Shown here: in pieces, positions 6,418 to 14,990 of the stretch
How positions within the stretch are numbered: position 1 is the first letter of the stretch
How the letters are laid out: the number at the start of each line of letters is the position of its first letter
Origin: CAG-390 sp045633005
Lineage (GTDB): Bacteria; Bacillota; Clostridia; Oscillospirales; CAG-272
Direction of reading: 5' to 3'
NCBI GenBank assembly: GCA_045633005.1
Contig: JAZQXT010000004.1
Span: forward strand, 1-15,038
Length of the DNA stretch: 15,038 nucleotides
Position numbers and translations under genes: made by a program
The notes under the pieces: model-generated
The model's input: the letters and a program-made list of their open reading frames with translations, nothing else
Databases searched by the model: none
What the model was told of the DNA's origin: nothing

Positions 6418-6969
6418 GTGGAGATAAAGGACCAGCCTAAAGAGCCGCTGTTGTCGTCCAAAACGGTGGGGCGGTGCTTGCTTTTCGGCGCGTTATTGTT
6501 TCTTACGGCGGCGTGTCAGGTGTCGTTCTTTTCCGCAACTGCCGTGTTCCCCGCAACGCCCGACCTTCTGCTTGCCGCGGTAATGGGGCTTGCCGTTTGC
6601 GACGGCGAGCGCACGGGTGCCGTCGCGGGTATTGCCGCGGGCGTGTTTGCCGAGGCACTCGGCGGTACGGGAATTATGCTTATGCCCGTGCTTTATATGC
6701 TGGCGGGCTACGTTTTCGGCATCGTAACGCGCTTTTTCCTCAACCGAAACTTCCTTTCGTGGATAGTTTATATGCTTATAGCGGCGCTTGCGAGGGCTGT
6801 GTGGTCCTTGCTCCACCTTGCCGCTACCGAAACGGGATTTAATTTCGTCAGCGTTTTTTCAAGGATAATAACGCCCGAATTTTTAATGACGGTGCTGTTT
6901 TCCTTGCCAATGTATTTCATTTGCCGTCTGTGTGCGCGACCCTTCCACCGAAAGAGCGAGCTGGAATAA
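6418..6969 (+). CDS. mreD: Rod shape-determining protein MreD
   Basis: A polytopic membrane partner of MreC in the Rod complex. The 183 residues are highly hydrophobic, with about five to six membrane segments (about 17–38, 48–62, 66–84, 86–106, 112–134, 152–172). The family-like PDLLLAAVMGLAVCDGERTGAV region (48–69) and GIAAGVFAEALGG follow the first helix. The length is slightly above the usual 160–175. The start is a GTG preceded by AAAGGGGGG six bases upstream. MreD sequences diverge quickly, so the call rests on topology, length and position between mreC and PBP2. Confidence 0.85.
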   Translation: MEIKDQPKEPLLSSKTVGRCLLFGALLFLTAACQVSFFSATAVFPATPDLLLAAVMGLAVCDGERTGAVAGIAAGVFAEALGGTGIMLMPVLYMLAGYVFGIVTRFFLNRNFLSWIVYMLIAALARAVWSLLHLAATETGFNFVSVFSRIITPEFLMTVLFSLPMYFICRLCARPFHRKSELE

Positions 6970-6985
6970 ACCAAGAGGTGCTTTT

Positions 6986-8080
6986 ATGAGTGAATTTAAT
7001 AATAATTTTGAAGAAAATAAAACGGCGAAATACAGCCTTGATAAAAAGATGCTTTCGCGTGCGGGCTTTGCTCTGCTTGCCGTGTTTTTTATCGACCTTG
7101 CGCTTGAGATCGGCGCGTCGGTGATATTCAGGAGATTTTTGCCAAACGTATACGCAAACGTATATTTCCCCGCGTGCGTTCAGATAGTTTGCAATTACCT
7201 GATAGCCACGCCTATCGGTATCCTTATTTTGCGGACGATGGTAAAGCCGATAGAGGAGAGGGAGAACAAAAAGCTCGGCGCGGGCGCACTCGTTTTGTGG
7301 GTGTCCGTTGCGATGGCGGCTGTGTTTATCGGAAGCAAGCTTGGAAGCACGGTGAACTCTCTTATCGAAAAAGCGATAGGTCGCGGCTCGCATTCGGGTC
7401 TTGACGCTATCACAAGTATATTCCCGCTTTGGCTGACCTTTGCGCTTATGGTGGTCGCCGCTCCCATTGCCGAGGAGCTTCTTTTCAGGCGCGGACTTAC
7501 CGAGTCGCTTCGCCCGTGGGGCTGGAAGCTTGCCGTTTTGATGAGCGGACTCTTCTTCGGCGTATACCACGGCAATCTTGAGCAATTTTTCTACGCTTCG
7601 TTTATGGGAATACTGCTCGGCTACGTTTATCTCTATACGGGCAAGGTGCGTTACAGCATATTCTTGCATATGGCGGTCAATTTCATCGTTGGCTTTATCC
7701 CCACGGTGATAAACCGTTTTTCCTACACGCTGGCGGAAGCGGAGCGCTTTAGCGCGGCTCTCGAGGCGTATTCCGCCGCGGCGGCAACTGCCGCGTCTCC
7801 CAAGGATATACCTACGGAGATAATGCAGGAGCTTTTTGGTTCAATGGCGAAAATTTTGCCGGGTATGACGCTTTCGCTGCTCTATAACGCTCTCGTTTTC
7901 GGACTTGTGATAGCGGGCGTTATCGTTGCTATTCGTATGTGGCGCAAGCTGTCCTTTAAGGCGGCGGAGCGAAAGATAGAGAGAAAATACCTCGGCGACA
8001 CCGTTTTTCTTGCGCCCGGCGTGCTTGCCTTCATCGTAGTGATGCTCGTTATGATGGGGCTTGGCATAGCGTTTGCATAA
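6986..8080 (+). CDS. CPBP family intramembrane glutamic endopeptidase
   Basis: A predicted membrane protease of the CPBP (Rce1/Abi-like) family. The 364-residue protein has about eight or nine membrane segments. The three family motifs are present: EELLFRR (163–169, EExxxR), FGVYH (191–195, FxxxH) and HMAVNF (228–233, HxxxN). The ATG at 6986 has AAGAGGTG at a proper distance; a longer reading beginning at 6932 would overlap mreD and lacks such a site. A soluble alanine-rich stretch (about 248–280) and two more C-terminal segments extend beyond the core. It lies between mreD and PBP2 in the operon. Known members prenyl-process proteins, handle bacteriocin immunity or act in regulated proteolysis; which applies here is unknown. 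Confidence 0.9.
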   Translation: MSEFNNNFEENKTAKYSLDKKMLSRAGFALLAVFFIDLALEIGASVIFRRFLPNVYANVYFPACVQIVCNYLIATPIGILILRTMVKPIEERENKKLGAGALVLWVSVAMAAVFIGSKLGSTVNSLIEKAIGRGSHSGLDAITSIFPLWLTFALMVVAAPIAEELLFRRGLTESLRPWGWKLAVLMSGLFFGVYHGNLEQFFYASFMGILLGYVYLYTGKVRYSIFLHMAVNFIVGFIPTVINRFSYTLAEAERFSAALEAYSAAAATAASPKDIPTEIMQELFGSMAKILPGMTLSLLYNALVFGLVIAGVIVAIRMWRKLSFKAAERKIERKYLGDTVFLAPGVLAFIVVMLVMMGLGIAFA

Positions 8081-8114
8081 ATCAAAATTTTAATTTTTCA
8101 GAAAGGAGACGCTA

Positions 8115-10262
8115 ATGAAGGTAGAGAATACGTTTTCGGACGGGGAGCAAAAGCACTCCCGTAAAAATTTTGCGGCAAGATATATAGTAATAAGCGTTTC
8201 CTTCGTTATCGTGGCTATACTTTACGCTATCTCCATCGGTCGCATACAGCTTGAATTTGCCGCAAACGCATCTGATGACGACGAAACGTCCTACCGTCAG
8301 CGCACGGTGGCTATTCAGGCGGTGCGCGGCGAGATATTCGACCGCAACGGCGTAGCGCTCGTTACCAACGACTACAAATACTCGCTGATATTTGATTATT
8401 CGGCTATGTCGCGCTCGACTGCGGAGCAGAACGCCGCCATCCTTTCGGTTCTTCGCACTATCGAGGCGCAGGGGGCTACGGACTGTATCCCCGAAACCTC
8501 GTCGCCGATAAGGGGTGAGTATCCGAATCTTTATTACGATACGGAAATGCTTGCGGGCTCCACCGCGGCGGCGCGGCTTAAACGCATTATCAACGCAAAC
8601 GAGCTTGAAGAGGGGGCGGACGCCGTAACTCTTGGTAAAAAGCTTGCCGAAAAATACAGAATGGTCGATAAAAGCGGCAATATGCTTTACACCGCCGAGG
8701 AGATAAGTGAGCTTCTCCGCGTCAGGTACGAGATGGAGGTCATTCGTTTTTCGGCGGTCGAGCCTTACGTTTTTGCAAAGGGCGTGGGGATGGAGGTCAT
8801 TACCGCCGTCTCGGAGGCAAGCATCAGGGGAGTTGACACGAGCGTGTCTTATTCCCGCATTTACCACTACCCAGGGTACGCTTCGCACATTCTTGGCAGG
8901 ATAAGCAAGATATACGCCGAGAATGCCGAGTATTATACCTCGCAGGGCTATCCCGTTACTGCGCTCGTAGGTGTTGACGGCTGTGAAAAGACGTTTGAGA
9001 GCTATCTTCGCGGAATGGACGGCGAGATGCTCATCACCGAGGACGAGGCGGGCAACGTGGTAAACGTCGAGATAGTAAAGGACGCCGTGGCGGGCAAGGA
9101 CGTATATCTGACGATAGATATCGAGCTTCAAATAGCCGCCGAGGACGCGCTGAAAAAGAACGTTGAGGACATAGTTAAAAAGGCGCTTGAGGATGACGAG
9201 CCGCTTGACGGCGAGGACGCCGACGCGGGCGCACTCGTCGTGCAGACCGCCGAGGGCGGTGAGATACTTGCGCTGGCATCCTACCCAACCTACGACCTGT
9301 CTACCTTCGGTGCGGATTACAACGAGCTTATCAATGACAAGAGCAAGCCGCTGTTTAACCGCGCGCTTCAGGGAACGTACGCCCCGGGCTCGACCTTCAA
9401 GGTCGGCGTTGCGCTGGCGGCTCTGTGCGAGCAAACGAAAATGGCGGACGGCGTACCGTTTAGCGCGGATACCATCATAAAAACGACGGGTAAATACAAA
9501 TATTACGACGACTATCAGCCTGCGTGCTGGATATATTCGGACAGATACAAGAGAAATCACGGCTCTATAAACGTAACGAAGGCTATTCAGGTATCCTGCA
9601 ACTGCTTCTTCTACGAGGTGGGCAGGCTTCTCGGAATAGATAATATCAACAGCTACGGTAAGATATACGGTCTCGGACAGCCGACGGGAATCGAGCTTCC
9701 CGAAGCGAGCGGAGTGCTTGCGGACAGCAAGTACAAGCAGAGCGTCGGTCAGGGCGTATGGGTCGGCGGCGATACGATAGCTACCGCTATCGGTCAGGCG
9801 TATAACCGCTTTACCCCTATACAGATATCCAATTACATTGCAACCATAGTAAATGGCGGTAACAGATATTCGGCGCATCTTTTGCATTCGGTAAAGAGCT
9901 TTTCGGGCGAGACCGCAGTTACCTATGAGGATATCATTCTTGACAAGCTTAACATCAGCAAAAAGAACTACAATACTATAATAGATGCGATGAGTAGCGT
10001 TGTCGAGTACGGCTCGGCGGCGAAGGGATTTGAGGACTTTCCTATTGCCATCGGCGGAAAGACGGGAACGGCGCAGATAAGCAAAAATCAGAGCGATAAC
10101 GCCGCTTTCGTGGCGTTTGCGCCGCTTAACGACCCTGAGATAGTCGTTTCGTGCGTTATCGAAAAGGGCGTAACGGGACTTAACACCACGCCCGCCGTCC
10201 GTGCCGCGATGGAGTGCTATTTCGGTCTTGGTCAGTGGGCAAAGCCTGAGGTAAGCGAGTGA
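8115..10262 (+). CDS. mrdA: Penicillin-binding protein 2, elongasome transpeptidase
   Basis: A class B penicillin-binding protein that cross-links peptidoglycan during side-wall growth, together with MreC/MreD and a SEDS glycosyltransferase. The 715 residues comprise a short cytoplasmic tail, one membrane anchor (about 22–42), the PBP dimerisation domain starting at AVRGEIFDRNG (69–79), and the C-terminal transpeptidase. All three active-site motifs are present: S426-TFK429 in TYAPGSTFKVG, SCN (494–496) and KTGTA (649–653). AAAGGAG precedes the ATG. PBP2 beside mreBCD is the standard arrangement and favours it over SpoVD or PBP3-type division enzymes. No rodA is in the window. The insert around 100–210 is larger than in E. 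coli PBP2, as often seen in Firmicutes. Confidence 0.92.
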   Translation: MKVENTFSDGEQKHSRKNFAARYIVISVSFVIVAILYAISIGRIQLEFAANASDDDETSYRQRTVAIQAVRGEIFDRNGVALVTNDYKYSLIFDYSAMSRSTAEQNAAILSVLRTIEAQGATDCIPETSSPIRGEYPNLYYDTEMLAGSTAAARLKRIINANELEEGADAVTLGKKLAEKYRMVDKSGNMLYTAEEISELLRVRYEMEVIRFSAVEPYVFAKGVGMEVITAVSEASIRGVDTSVSYSRIYHYPGYASHILGRISKIYAENAEYYTSQGYPVTALVGVDGCEKTFESYLRGMDGEMLITEDEAGNVVNVEIVKDAVAGKDVYLTIDIELQIAAEDALKKNVEDIVKKALEDDEPLDGEDADAGALVVQTAEGGEILALASYPTYDLSTFGADYNELINDKSKPLFNRALQGTYAPGSTFKVGVALAALCEQTKMADGVPFSADTIIKTTGKYKYYDDYQPACWIYSDRYKRNHGSINVTKAIQVSCNCFFYEVGRLLGIDNINSYGKIYGLGQPTGIELPEASGVLADSKYKQSVGQGVWVGGDTIATAIGQAYNRFTPIQISNYIATIVNGGNRYSAHLLHSVKSFSGETAVTYEDIILDKLNISKKNYNTIIDAMSSVVEYGSAAKGFEDFPIAIGGKTGTAQISKNQSDNAAFVAFAPLNDPEIVVSCVIEKGVTGLNTTPAVRAAMECYFGLGQWAKPEVSE

Positions 10263-10275
10263 GCGAGGACGAAAA

Positions 10276-11175
10276 ATGACGGATAATATTATTTCAAAAA
10301 ATAAAAAGCGGCTTTTGCCGCGCGTTGCGGCGCTTCACGACCTGTCGAGCTTCGGCAGGTGCGCCCTGACGGTGATAATCCCTGCGCTGTCCGCTATGCG
10401 CGCGCAGTGCATACCCATTCCGACCGCGCTTCTGTCAACGCACACGGGCGGCTTTGAGGGGATGCATTTCCGCGACCTTGATGCGGATATCGAAAAGACC
10501 GCCGAGCATCTTGACTCCATCGGAGTGGAGCTTGACGCGGTGTATACGGGCTTTCTCGGAAGCGCGGCGCAGGTAAGAACGGTCGAGGCTTTTATCGACA
10601 GATTTTCAAAAAACGCAAGTCCTCTTATATTCGTTGACCCCGTGATGGGCGACGACGGCGAGCTTTACTCGGCGTGCTTTCCCGAGCTTGTTCTTGAAAT
10701 GCGCCGCCTTATCGCGCGTGCGCACGTCATAACGCCGAATCTCACCGAGGCTTGCTTGCTCGCGGGCGAGAGCTTTTGCGACACGTCGGCGTTGAGCGCC
10801 GAGGAGGCGGGGGAGTTTGCCGCGCGACTTATGAGTAAAATTAAGGATTTTACCTCTGCCGAGTGCATTATTACGGGCATCGTTACCGCCGACGGCGTCG
10901 GAACGTACACGTCTTGCGGCTTGCACGTTGAAAAACAGCGCGGCAGGGGATATCCCGGCACGGGCGACCTTTTTGCTTCCGTTATGCTTGGTAAGCTTCT
11001 GCTTGCCGAGCGTGTCAGCGCCGACACGGTCTGCCGTGCGGCAAGCTTTGCCTCGGAGTACGTGGCAGAGGTTATAGAATTTTCGGAAAAATACGGCAAG
11101 GACGAGCCGATGCGCGACGGCGTTTTGCTTGAAGCTTGCCTTCACACGCTTTTCGACGAGGTGAAAAATGACTAA
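10276..11175 (+). CDS. Pyridoxal/pyridoxamine kinase
   Basis: A ribokinase-fold enzyme that phosphorylates B6 vitamers, feeding PLP salvage. The 299-residue protein has AALHDLSSFGRCALTVIIP (18–36) at the substrate-binding N-terminus, VDPVMGDDG (120–128), ITPNLTEA (152–159) and the anion hole/catalytic motif GTGDLFASV (228–236, with the catalytic base D231). This pattern fits the PdxK/PdxY-like 'pyridoxamine kinase' group rather than the HMP-phosphate kinase ThiD. It begins 13 bp after PBP2 with GCGAGGA upstream, and its last 8 bp overlap the next gene. Its link to cell-wall genes is positional only; PLP is needed by alanine racemase, a possible but unproven rationale. Confidence 0.85.
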   Translation: MTDNIISKNKKRLLPRVAALHDLSSFGRCALTVIIPALSAMRAQCIPIPTALLSTHTGGFEGMHFRDLDADIEKTAEHLDSIGVELDAVYTGFLGSAAQVRTVEAFIDRFSKNASPLIFVDPVMGDDGELYSACFPELVLEMRRLIARAHVITPNLTEACLLAGESFCDTSALSAEEAGEFAARLMSKIKDFTSAECIITGIVTADGVGTYTSCGLHVEKQRGRGYPGTGDLFASVMLGKLLLAERVSADTVCRAASFASEYVAEVIEFSEKYGKDEPMRDGVLLEACLHTLFDEVKND

Positions 11176-11629
11176 ACACGAGGAGATAGCGGCGGAGTAT
11201 TTTCTTGCGGGTGCGGGCTGTGCGCAGGCGGTGTTTTGCGCGTTTTGCGACCTGCACGGAGTTGATAGGCGCACTTCGGCGCTCATTACCTCGTCGCTCT
11301 GCGGCGGAGTAGGGCGCTTGCGCGAGGTATGCGGAGCGTTTTCGGGTGCTGTGATGGTGCTTGGAATGCTCTACGGCTTTGATTTTCCGCACGAGGTAAG
11401 CGAAAAGAGCGAGCATTACGGGAGAGTGCAAGAGCTTGCCGCGGCGTACCGCGCCGAGATGTCCTCGGTGGTCTGCCGCGAGATACTTGAAAACGCGGGC
11501 AAGCACGCCGACACCGCCCCCACGCCCGAGGCGAGAACGGCGGATTATTACGCCAAGCGTCCGTGCGTGCGCGCGGTAAGGGCGGCGGCGCGTATACTTG
11601 ATGAATATATTGAACAAAATGGCGGCTGA
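11168..11629 (+). CDS. C_GCAxxG_C_C family putative redox protein
   Basis: A 153-residue cysteine-rich protein that fits the C_GCAxxG_C_C family, described as putatively redox-active or metal-binding, with no proven reaction. Cysteines are C18 (in GAGCAQAV), C24, C27, C45 and C55 (in SLCGGVGRLREVCGAFSGAVMVLG's two ends), C103 and C133. The helical GAFSGAVMVLG segment (56–66) is typical. No signal peptide. It starts inside the end of the kinase gene (8-bp overlap) with GAGGTG upstream, so it is translationally coupled and probably the last gene of the operon. Confidence 0.8.
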   Translation: MTKHEEIAAEYFLAGAGCAQAVFCAFCDLHGVDRRTSALITSSLCGGVGRLREVCGAFSGAVMVLGMLYGFDFPHEVSEKSEHYGRVQELAAAYRAEMSSVVCREILENAGKHADTAPTPEARTADYYAKRPCVRAVRAAARILDEYIEQNGG

Positions 11630-11641
11630 AATATTGCCGCC
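11621..11641 (+). terminator. Possible weak terminator at the operon end
   Basis: GGCGGC/GCCGCC with a 9-nt loop overlaps the stop codon of the cysteine protein and is followed by TATAAAATTTATT, not a proper U-run. It may be a weak terminator or simply an mRNA 3' stem; read-through into the ABC gene is possible. Confidence 0.3.
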
Positions 11642-11656
11642 TATAAAATTTATTAA

Positions 11657-11702
11657 TTGTTAATTATATGTTGAAAAAATATACTATAATTAAGTATATA
11701 AT
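11657..11702 (+). promoter_or_regulatory. AT-rich promoter region of the ABC exporter gene
   Basis: TTGTTA (11657–11662) and TATACT (11680–11685) have 17-bp spacing. A second option is TTGAAA (11671–11676) with TATATA (11695–11700). An imperfect dyad, ATACTATAATTAAGTAT (11681–11697), overlaps both and may be an operator. The whole gap 11630–11745 is AT-rich, unlike its neighbours, and holds no gene. Confidence 0.5.
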
Positions 11703-11745
11703 TATAAATCATAATAGGGTAAATATAGTTTGAAAGGGAGAAGTT

Positions 11746-14700
11746 ATGCTTCAATTAAAGCAGATAACTAAAGATTATTCCGCAGGCGACGGCGTTGTTT
11801 CGGCTCTGCGCGGAATTGACCTTACGTTCAGAAAAAGCGAGTTCGTTTCAATCCTCGGCCCGTCGGGCTGTGGAAAAACGACGATGCTCAACATCATCGG
11901 CGGACTTGACGGATACACGTCGGGCGACCTCGTTATCAACGGTAGGTCGACCAAGGATTTTAAGGCGAGGGATTGGGATGCGTACCGTAATCACTCCGTA
12001 GGCTTCGTATTCCAAAGCTACAACCTCATTCCCCACCAGAGCGTGCTTCAGAACGTTGAGCTTGCGCTCAGCCTTTCGGGCGTTGGCAAGTCGGAGCGCC
12101 GCCGCCGCGCCAAGGAGGCACTTGAGCGCGTAGGTCTTGGCGACCAGCTTAAAAAGCGCCCTGGTGAGATGTCGGGCGGACAGATGCAGAGAGTTGCTAT
12201 TGCCCGCGCTATCGTAAACGACCCCGATATCATTCTTGCCGACGAGCCTACGGGCGCGCTTGACAGCGAAACGAGCGTTCAGGTAATGGAGATACTCAAG
12301 GAGATCGCAAAGGATCGCCTTGTAGTTATGGTCACGCACAACCCCGAACTTGCCGCAGAGTATTCAACGAGGATAGTTCGTATGCTCGACGGCGTTATAA
12401 CCGCCGACAGCGCACCCGTTAGCGAGGCGGAGATCGCGGCAGAGGAGCTTCGTTGTGCCGAGGAAGCGAAAAACGCCCCCACGAAGAAGCCCTCGCTCTC
12501 CTTTGCTACCTCGTTTGGACTTTCGCTGAAAAATCTTTTCACCAAAAAGGGCAGAACGGCGCTTACCTCGTTTGCGGGAAGCATCGGTATTATCGGCATC
12601 GCGCTGATATACGCGGTCTCCAACGGAATGACCAACTATATCAACACCGTGCAGGAGGATACGCTCTCCTCGTACCCCATCGTGCTTGAGTCGACGCACC
12701 TTGACCTCGGCTCGCTTATGGTCACGATGATGGATATGGCACAGTCCAAGGAGGAGCATCCGCTTGACGGAATTTACCAAAAGCCCGTTATGTACGATCT
12801 GACCAATCTCCTTAACAGCATAGAGACGCAGGAAAACGACCTTAAGGCGTTTAAGGCGTTCCTTGAGTCCGAGCGCGAAAGGGAGGACTCCGAGCTTGAG
12901 CTTAAGGACGCGCTCAGCGGTATACACTACGGCTACAGCATGGATATTCCGATATATACGAAGAACGTTGACGGAACCGTTATACATTCCGACTCGCAGG
13001 AAATGCTGACGAGCATATTGATGAAGTATATGGGTCAGCTTATGGGCTCGCTTATGCAAGACGGCGAGAATCAGATGGGCGGCGGCAGCAGCGGTATGAT
13101 GTCGATGATGTCGGGTTCGGGAAGTGCGGGCAAGCTCTGGCAGGAAATGCTGCCAGGATACGGCGACGAGATGATAAACCCCATCGTCAAAAAGCAGTAC
13201 GACGTAGTTGCGGGCACGTGGCCCGCCGCGTATAACGAGGTAGTGCTCGTTCTTGACAAGAACAACGAGATACCCGATATCGCGCTTTACGCCCTCGGAC
13301 TTATCTCCGAGCAGGAGATAGACCTCATCGTTGACGCCGCGATAAACAAAAAGCCCCTTACCGTAAACACCAAGCGTTGGAGCTACGAGGATATCTTCGC
13401 TATGGATTTCCGCACCGTTTTCCCTGCCGATTGCTACGTCAAGGTCGGCGACACTTGGAAGGATATGCGCAAGAGCGACGAGGGACTCAAGCTCCTTTAT
13501 AACAACGCAACGCCCCTTAAGGTCGTCGGAGTCGTCCGTCCCAACGAAGATGCCGTTGCGGGAATGCTTACGGGCTCTATCGCATACACCTCAAAGCTTA
13601 CCGAGCATATCGTGACCGAATCCGCAACTGCCGAGGCTATCGCGGCACAGCTTGCAACGCCGTCCGTGGATATCTTTACGGGACTTCCCTTTAAGGAGAG
13701 CCGCGGCGAGCTTTCGACAGAGCAAAAGAAAACTATCTTCCTTAATTATATAAATGCGCTTGATGCAAAGGCGAAGGCGCAGATGTACGTCAAGATAATG
13801 AGCGTGCCGCCCGAGGGCTTCGTTGACCAGCAGGTCAACGCAACTCTTGAGATGATAAAGCAAAATCCCGACCAGTTTATGCCCACCTTCGTTAAAATGC
13901 TTGCGGAGTATATGGGCGTGGACGAGGCAACGGTGAACGAATATCTCGCTTCGATGAGCGAGGAGGAGTACGACGAGATGCTTCGCGGCATTCTTGCGGA
14001 GCAGACGGCGGCGGCTTATGCCGAGACCATCAAGAAGCAGTTTGAGGCTGTCCCCGACGATCAGCTTGCCGCTATGCTTGACGCGGCTATCCTCGGCTAC
14101 ACCGACGAGCAGATCGGTAGATACTACGACGAGGTTATGACCTTTGCTCCCACAAGCTACAAGAAAAATCTCCGTCTGCTCGGTTGCGTAGAGCTTGACG
14201 ATCCCTCCACCATCAGCCTTTACGCATCGACCTTTGCGGACAAGGACGTTATCGAGGCGGCTATCGAAAAGTACAACGGCGGCGTTGACGAGGCGCACAA
14301 GATATCCTATACGGACTACGTCGGACTTATGATGTCGTCCGTTACCACGATAATCGACGCTATCACCTACGTTCTTATCGGATTCGTTTCGGTGTCCCTC
14401 ATCGTTTCGTCGATAATGATAGGCGTTATCACGCTGATATCCGTTCAGGAACGCACCAAGGAGATAGGAATCCTCCGCGCTATCGGTGCGTCGAAGAAGA
14501 ACGTTTCGAGAATGTTTAACGCCGAGACCGTGATAATCGGATTTATTTCGGGACTCGTCGGCGTGGGCGTAACGTATCTGCTTTGCATACCGCTCAACGC
14601 GATACTCCTGTTCCTTACGGACATCTCGAATCTGCGCGCACAGCTTCCCATCGGAGTTGCGGCGATACTCGTGCTCATCAGCGTCGCGCTGACGCTCATT

Positions 14701-14766
14701 TCGGGTATAATCCCCTCGCGCAGTGCGTCCAAGAAGGACCCTGTGGTTGCGCTGAGAACGGAATAA
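11746..14766 (+). CDS. ABC transporter ATPase fused to FtsX-type permease
   Basis: A 1006-residue MacB-like exporter half in one chain. The N-terminal ATPase (1–220) is complete: Walker A GPSGCGKT (38–45), Q-loop Q90, signature MSGGQ (142–146), Walker B ILADEP (163–168) and H-loop H198 in VMVTHN. A membrane segment at about 272–294 leads into a very large extracytoplasmic domain (about 296–868), then three C-terminal segments (about 869–898, 929–955, 967–988), with the FtsX-like ERTKEIGILRAIGASKKNVS between the first two. Residues 420–468 contain eleven methionines and a Gly/Ser-rich patch. AAAGGGAG precedes the ATG. It has its own promoter region. Family members export or sense peptides, lipoproteins or antibiotics; the substrate is not readable here. 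No response regulator or kinase is adjacent. Confidence 0.9.
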   Translation: MLQLKQITKDYSAGDGVVSALRGIDLTFRKSEFVSILGPSGCGKTTMLNIIGGLDGYTSGDLVINGRSTKDFKARDWDAYRNHSVGFVFQSYNLIPHQSVLQNVELALSLSGVGKSERRRRAKEALERVGLGDQLKKRPGEMSGGQMQRVAIARAIVNDPDIILADEPTGALDSETSVQVMEILKEIAKDRLVVMVTHNPELAAEYSTRIVRMLDGVITADSAPVSEAEIAAEELRCAEEAKNAPTKKPSLSFATSFGLSLKNLFTKKGRTALTSFAGSIGIIGIALIYAVSNGMTNYINTVQEDTLSSYPIVLESTHLDLGSLMVTMMDMAQSKEEHPLDGIYQKPVMYDLTNLLNSIETQENDLKAFKAFLESEREREDSELELKDALSGIHYGYSMDIPIYTKNVDGTVIHSDSQEMLTSILMKYMGQLMGSLMQDGENQMGGGSSGMMSMMSGSGSAGKLWQEMLPGYGDEMINPIVKKQYDVVAGTWPAAYNEVVLVLDKNNEIPDIALYALGLISEQEIDLIVDAAINKKPLTVNTKRWSYEDIFAMDFRTVFPADCYVKVGDTWKDMRKSDEGLKLLYNNATPLKVVGVVRPNEDAVAGMLTGSIAYTSKLTEHIVTESATAEAIAAQLATPSVDIFTGLPFKESRGELSTEQKKTIFLNYINALDAKAKAQMYVKIMSVPPEGFVDQQVNATLEMIKQNPDQFMPTFVKMLAEYMGVDEATVNEYLASMSEEEYDEMLRGILAEQTAAAYAETIKKQFEAVPDDQLAAMLDAAILGYTDEQIGRYYDEVMTFAPTSYKKNLRLLGCVELDDPSTISLYASTFADKDVIEAAIEKYNGGVDEAHKISYTDYVGLMMSSVTTIIDAITYVLIGFVSVSLIVSSIMIGVITLISVQERTKEIGILRAIGASKKNVSRMFNAETVIIGFISGLVGVGVTYLLCIPLNAILLFLTDISNLRAQLPIGVAAILVLISVALTLISGIIPSRSASKKDPVVALRTE

Positions 14767-14814
14767 AGGGGCTGTCTCATTTAGCGCAGAACAAAAATAC
14801 AAAAATAAGTAAAG

Positions 14815-14866
14815 AAAAAAAGACCGTTTTTTTCGCCCAAAAGGATGAATAAAGCGGTCTTTTTAG
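14815..14866. terminator. Terminator-like hairpin inside the MITE-like element
   Basis: AAAAAGACCG (14817–14826) pairs with CGGTCTTTTT (14855–14864) across a 28-nt loop. A-rich and T-rich flanks make it potentially bidirectional. It is the only candidate terminator after the ABC gene. The long loop makes it weaker than a classic terminator. Confidence 0.5.
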
Positions 14867-14869
14867 GTA

Positions 14870-14887
14870 GAAATCCTCACGGATTTC
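14870..14887. repeat. Short hairpin with TCAC loop
   Basis: GAAATCC/GGATTTC encloses a TCAC loop. It is of the same style as the hairpin-array modules, and the same TCAC loop is found at 15005–15008. Confidence 0.5.
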
Positions 14888-14990
14888 GATTTTTATACAT
14901 ATTTTTTACCCGCAATTTCCCCCTCGGGCCTACCCCCGTACGCCAACGACGACAAAATCGCGACTTCTGCATCTAACTGAGACAGCCCCA

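Larger units (their letters stand above)
14768..14989. mobile_element. MITE-like element with GGGGCTGTCTCA ends
   Basis: GGGGCTGTCTCA (14768–14779) is repeated as a perfect reverse complement at 14978–14989, and the similarity continues inward (TTAG, GCAGAA) for about 24 bp. The 222-bp interior has no transposase or gene. I recall such ends in insertion sequences of Firmicutes, so this may be a non-autonomous derivative; the parent family is not certain. No clear target duplication is visible (only AA on both sides). It begins one base after the ABC stop codon. Confidence 0.65.

Noticed and set aside
6932..6985. Longer N-terminus for the CPBP protease
   Set aside because: It would overlap mreD by 38 bp and has no ribosome binding site, while the ATG at 6986 has a good one.
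8112..9887. 591-codon open frame antisense to PBP2
   Set aside because: It has no family motif and mirrors the codon bias of the clearly real PBP2 gene, whose active-site motifs are all intact.
13591..14802. 403-codon open frame antisense to the ABC exporter
   Set aside because: No recognisable domain or start signal; it is a shadow of the FtsX-domain coding strand.
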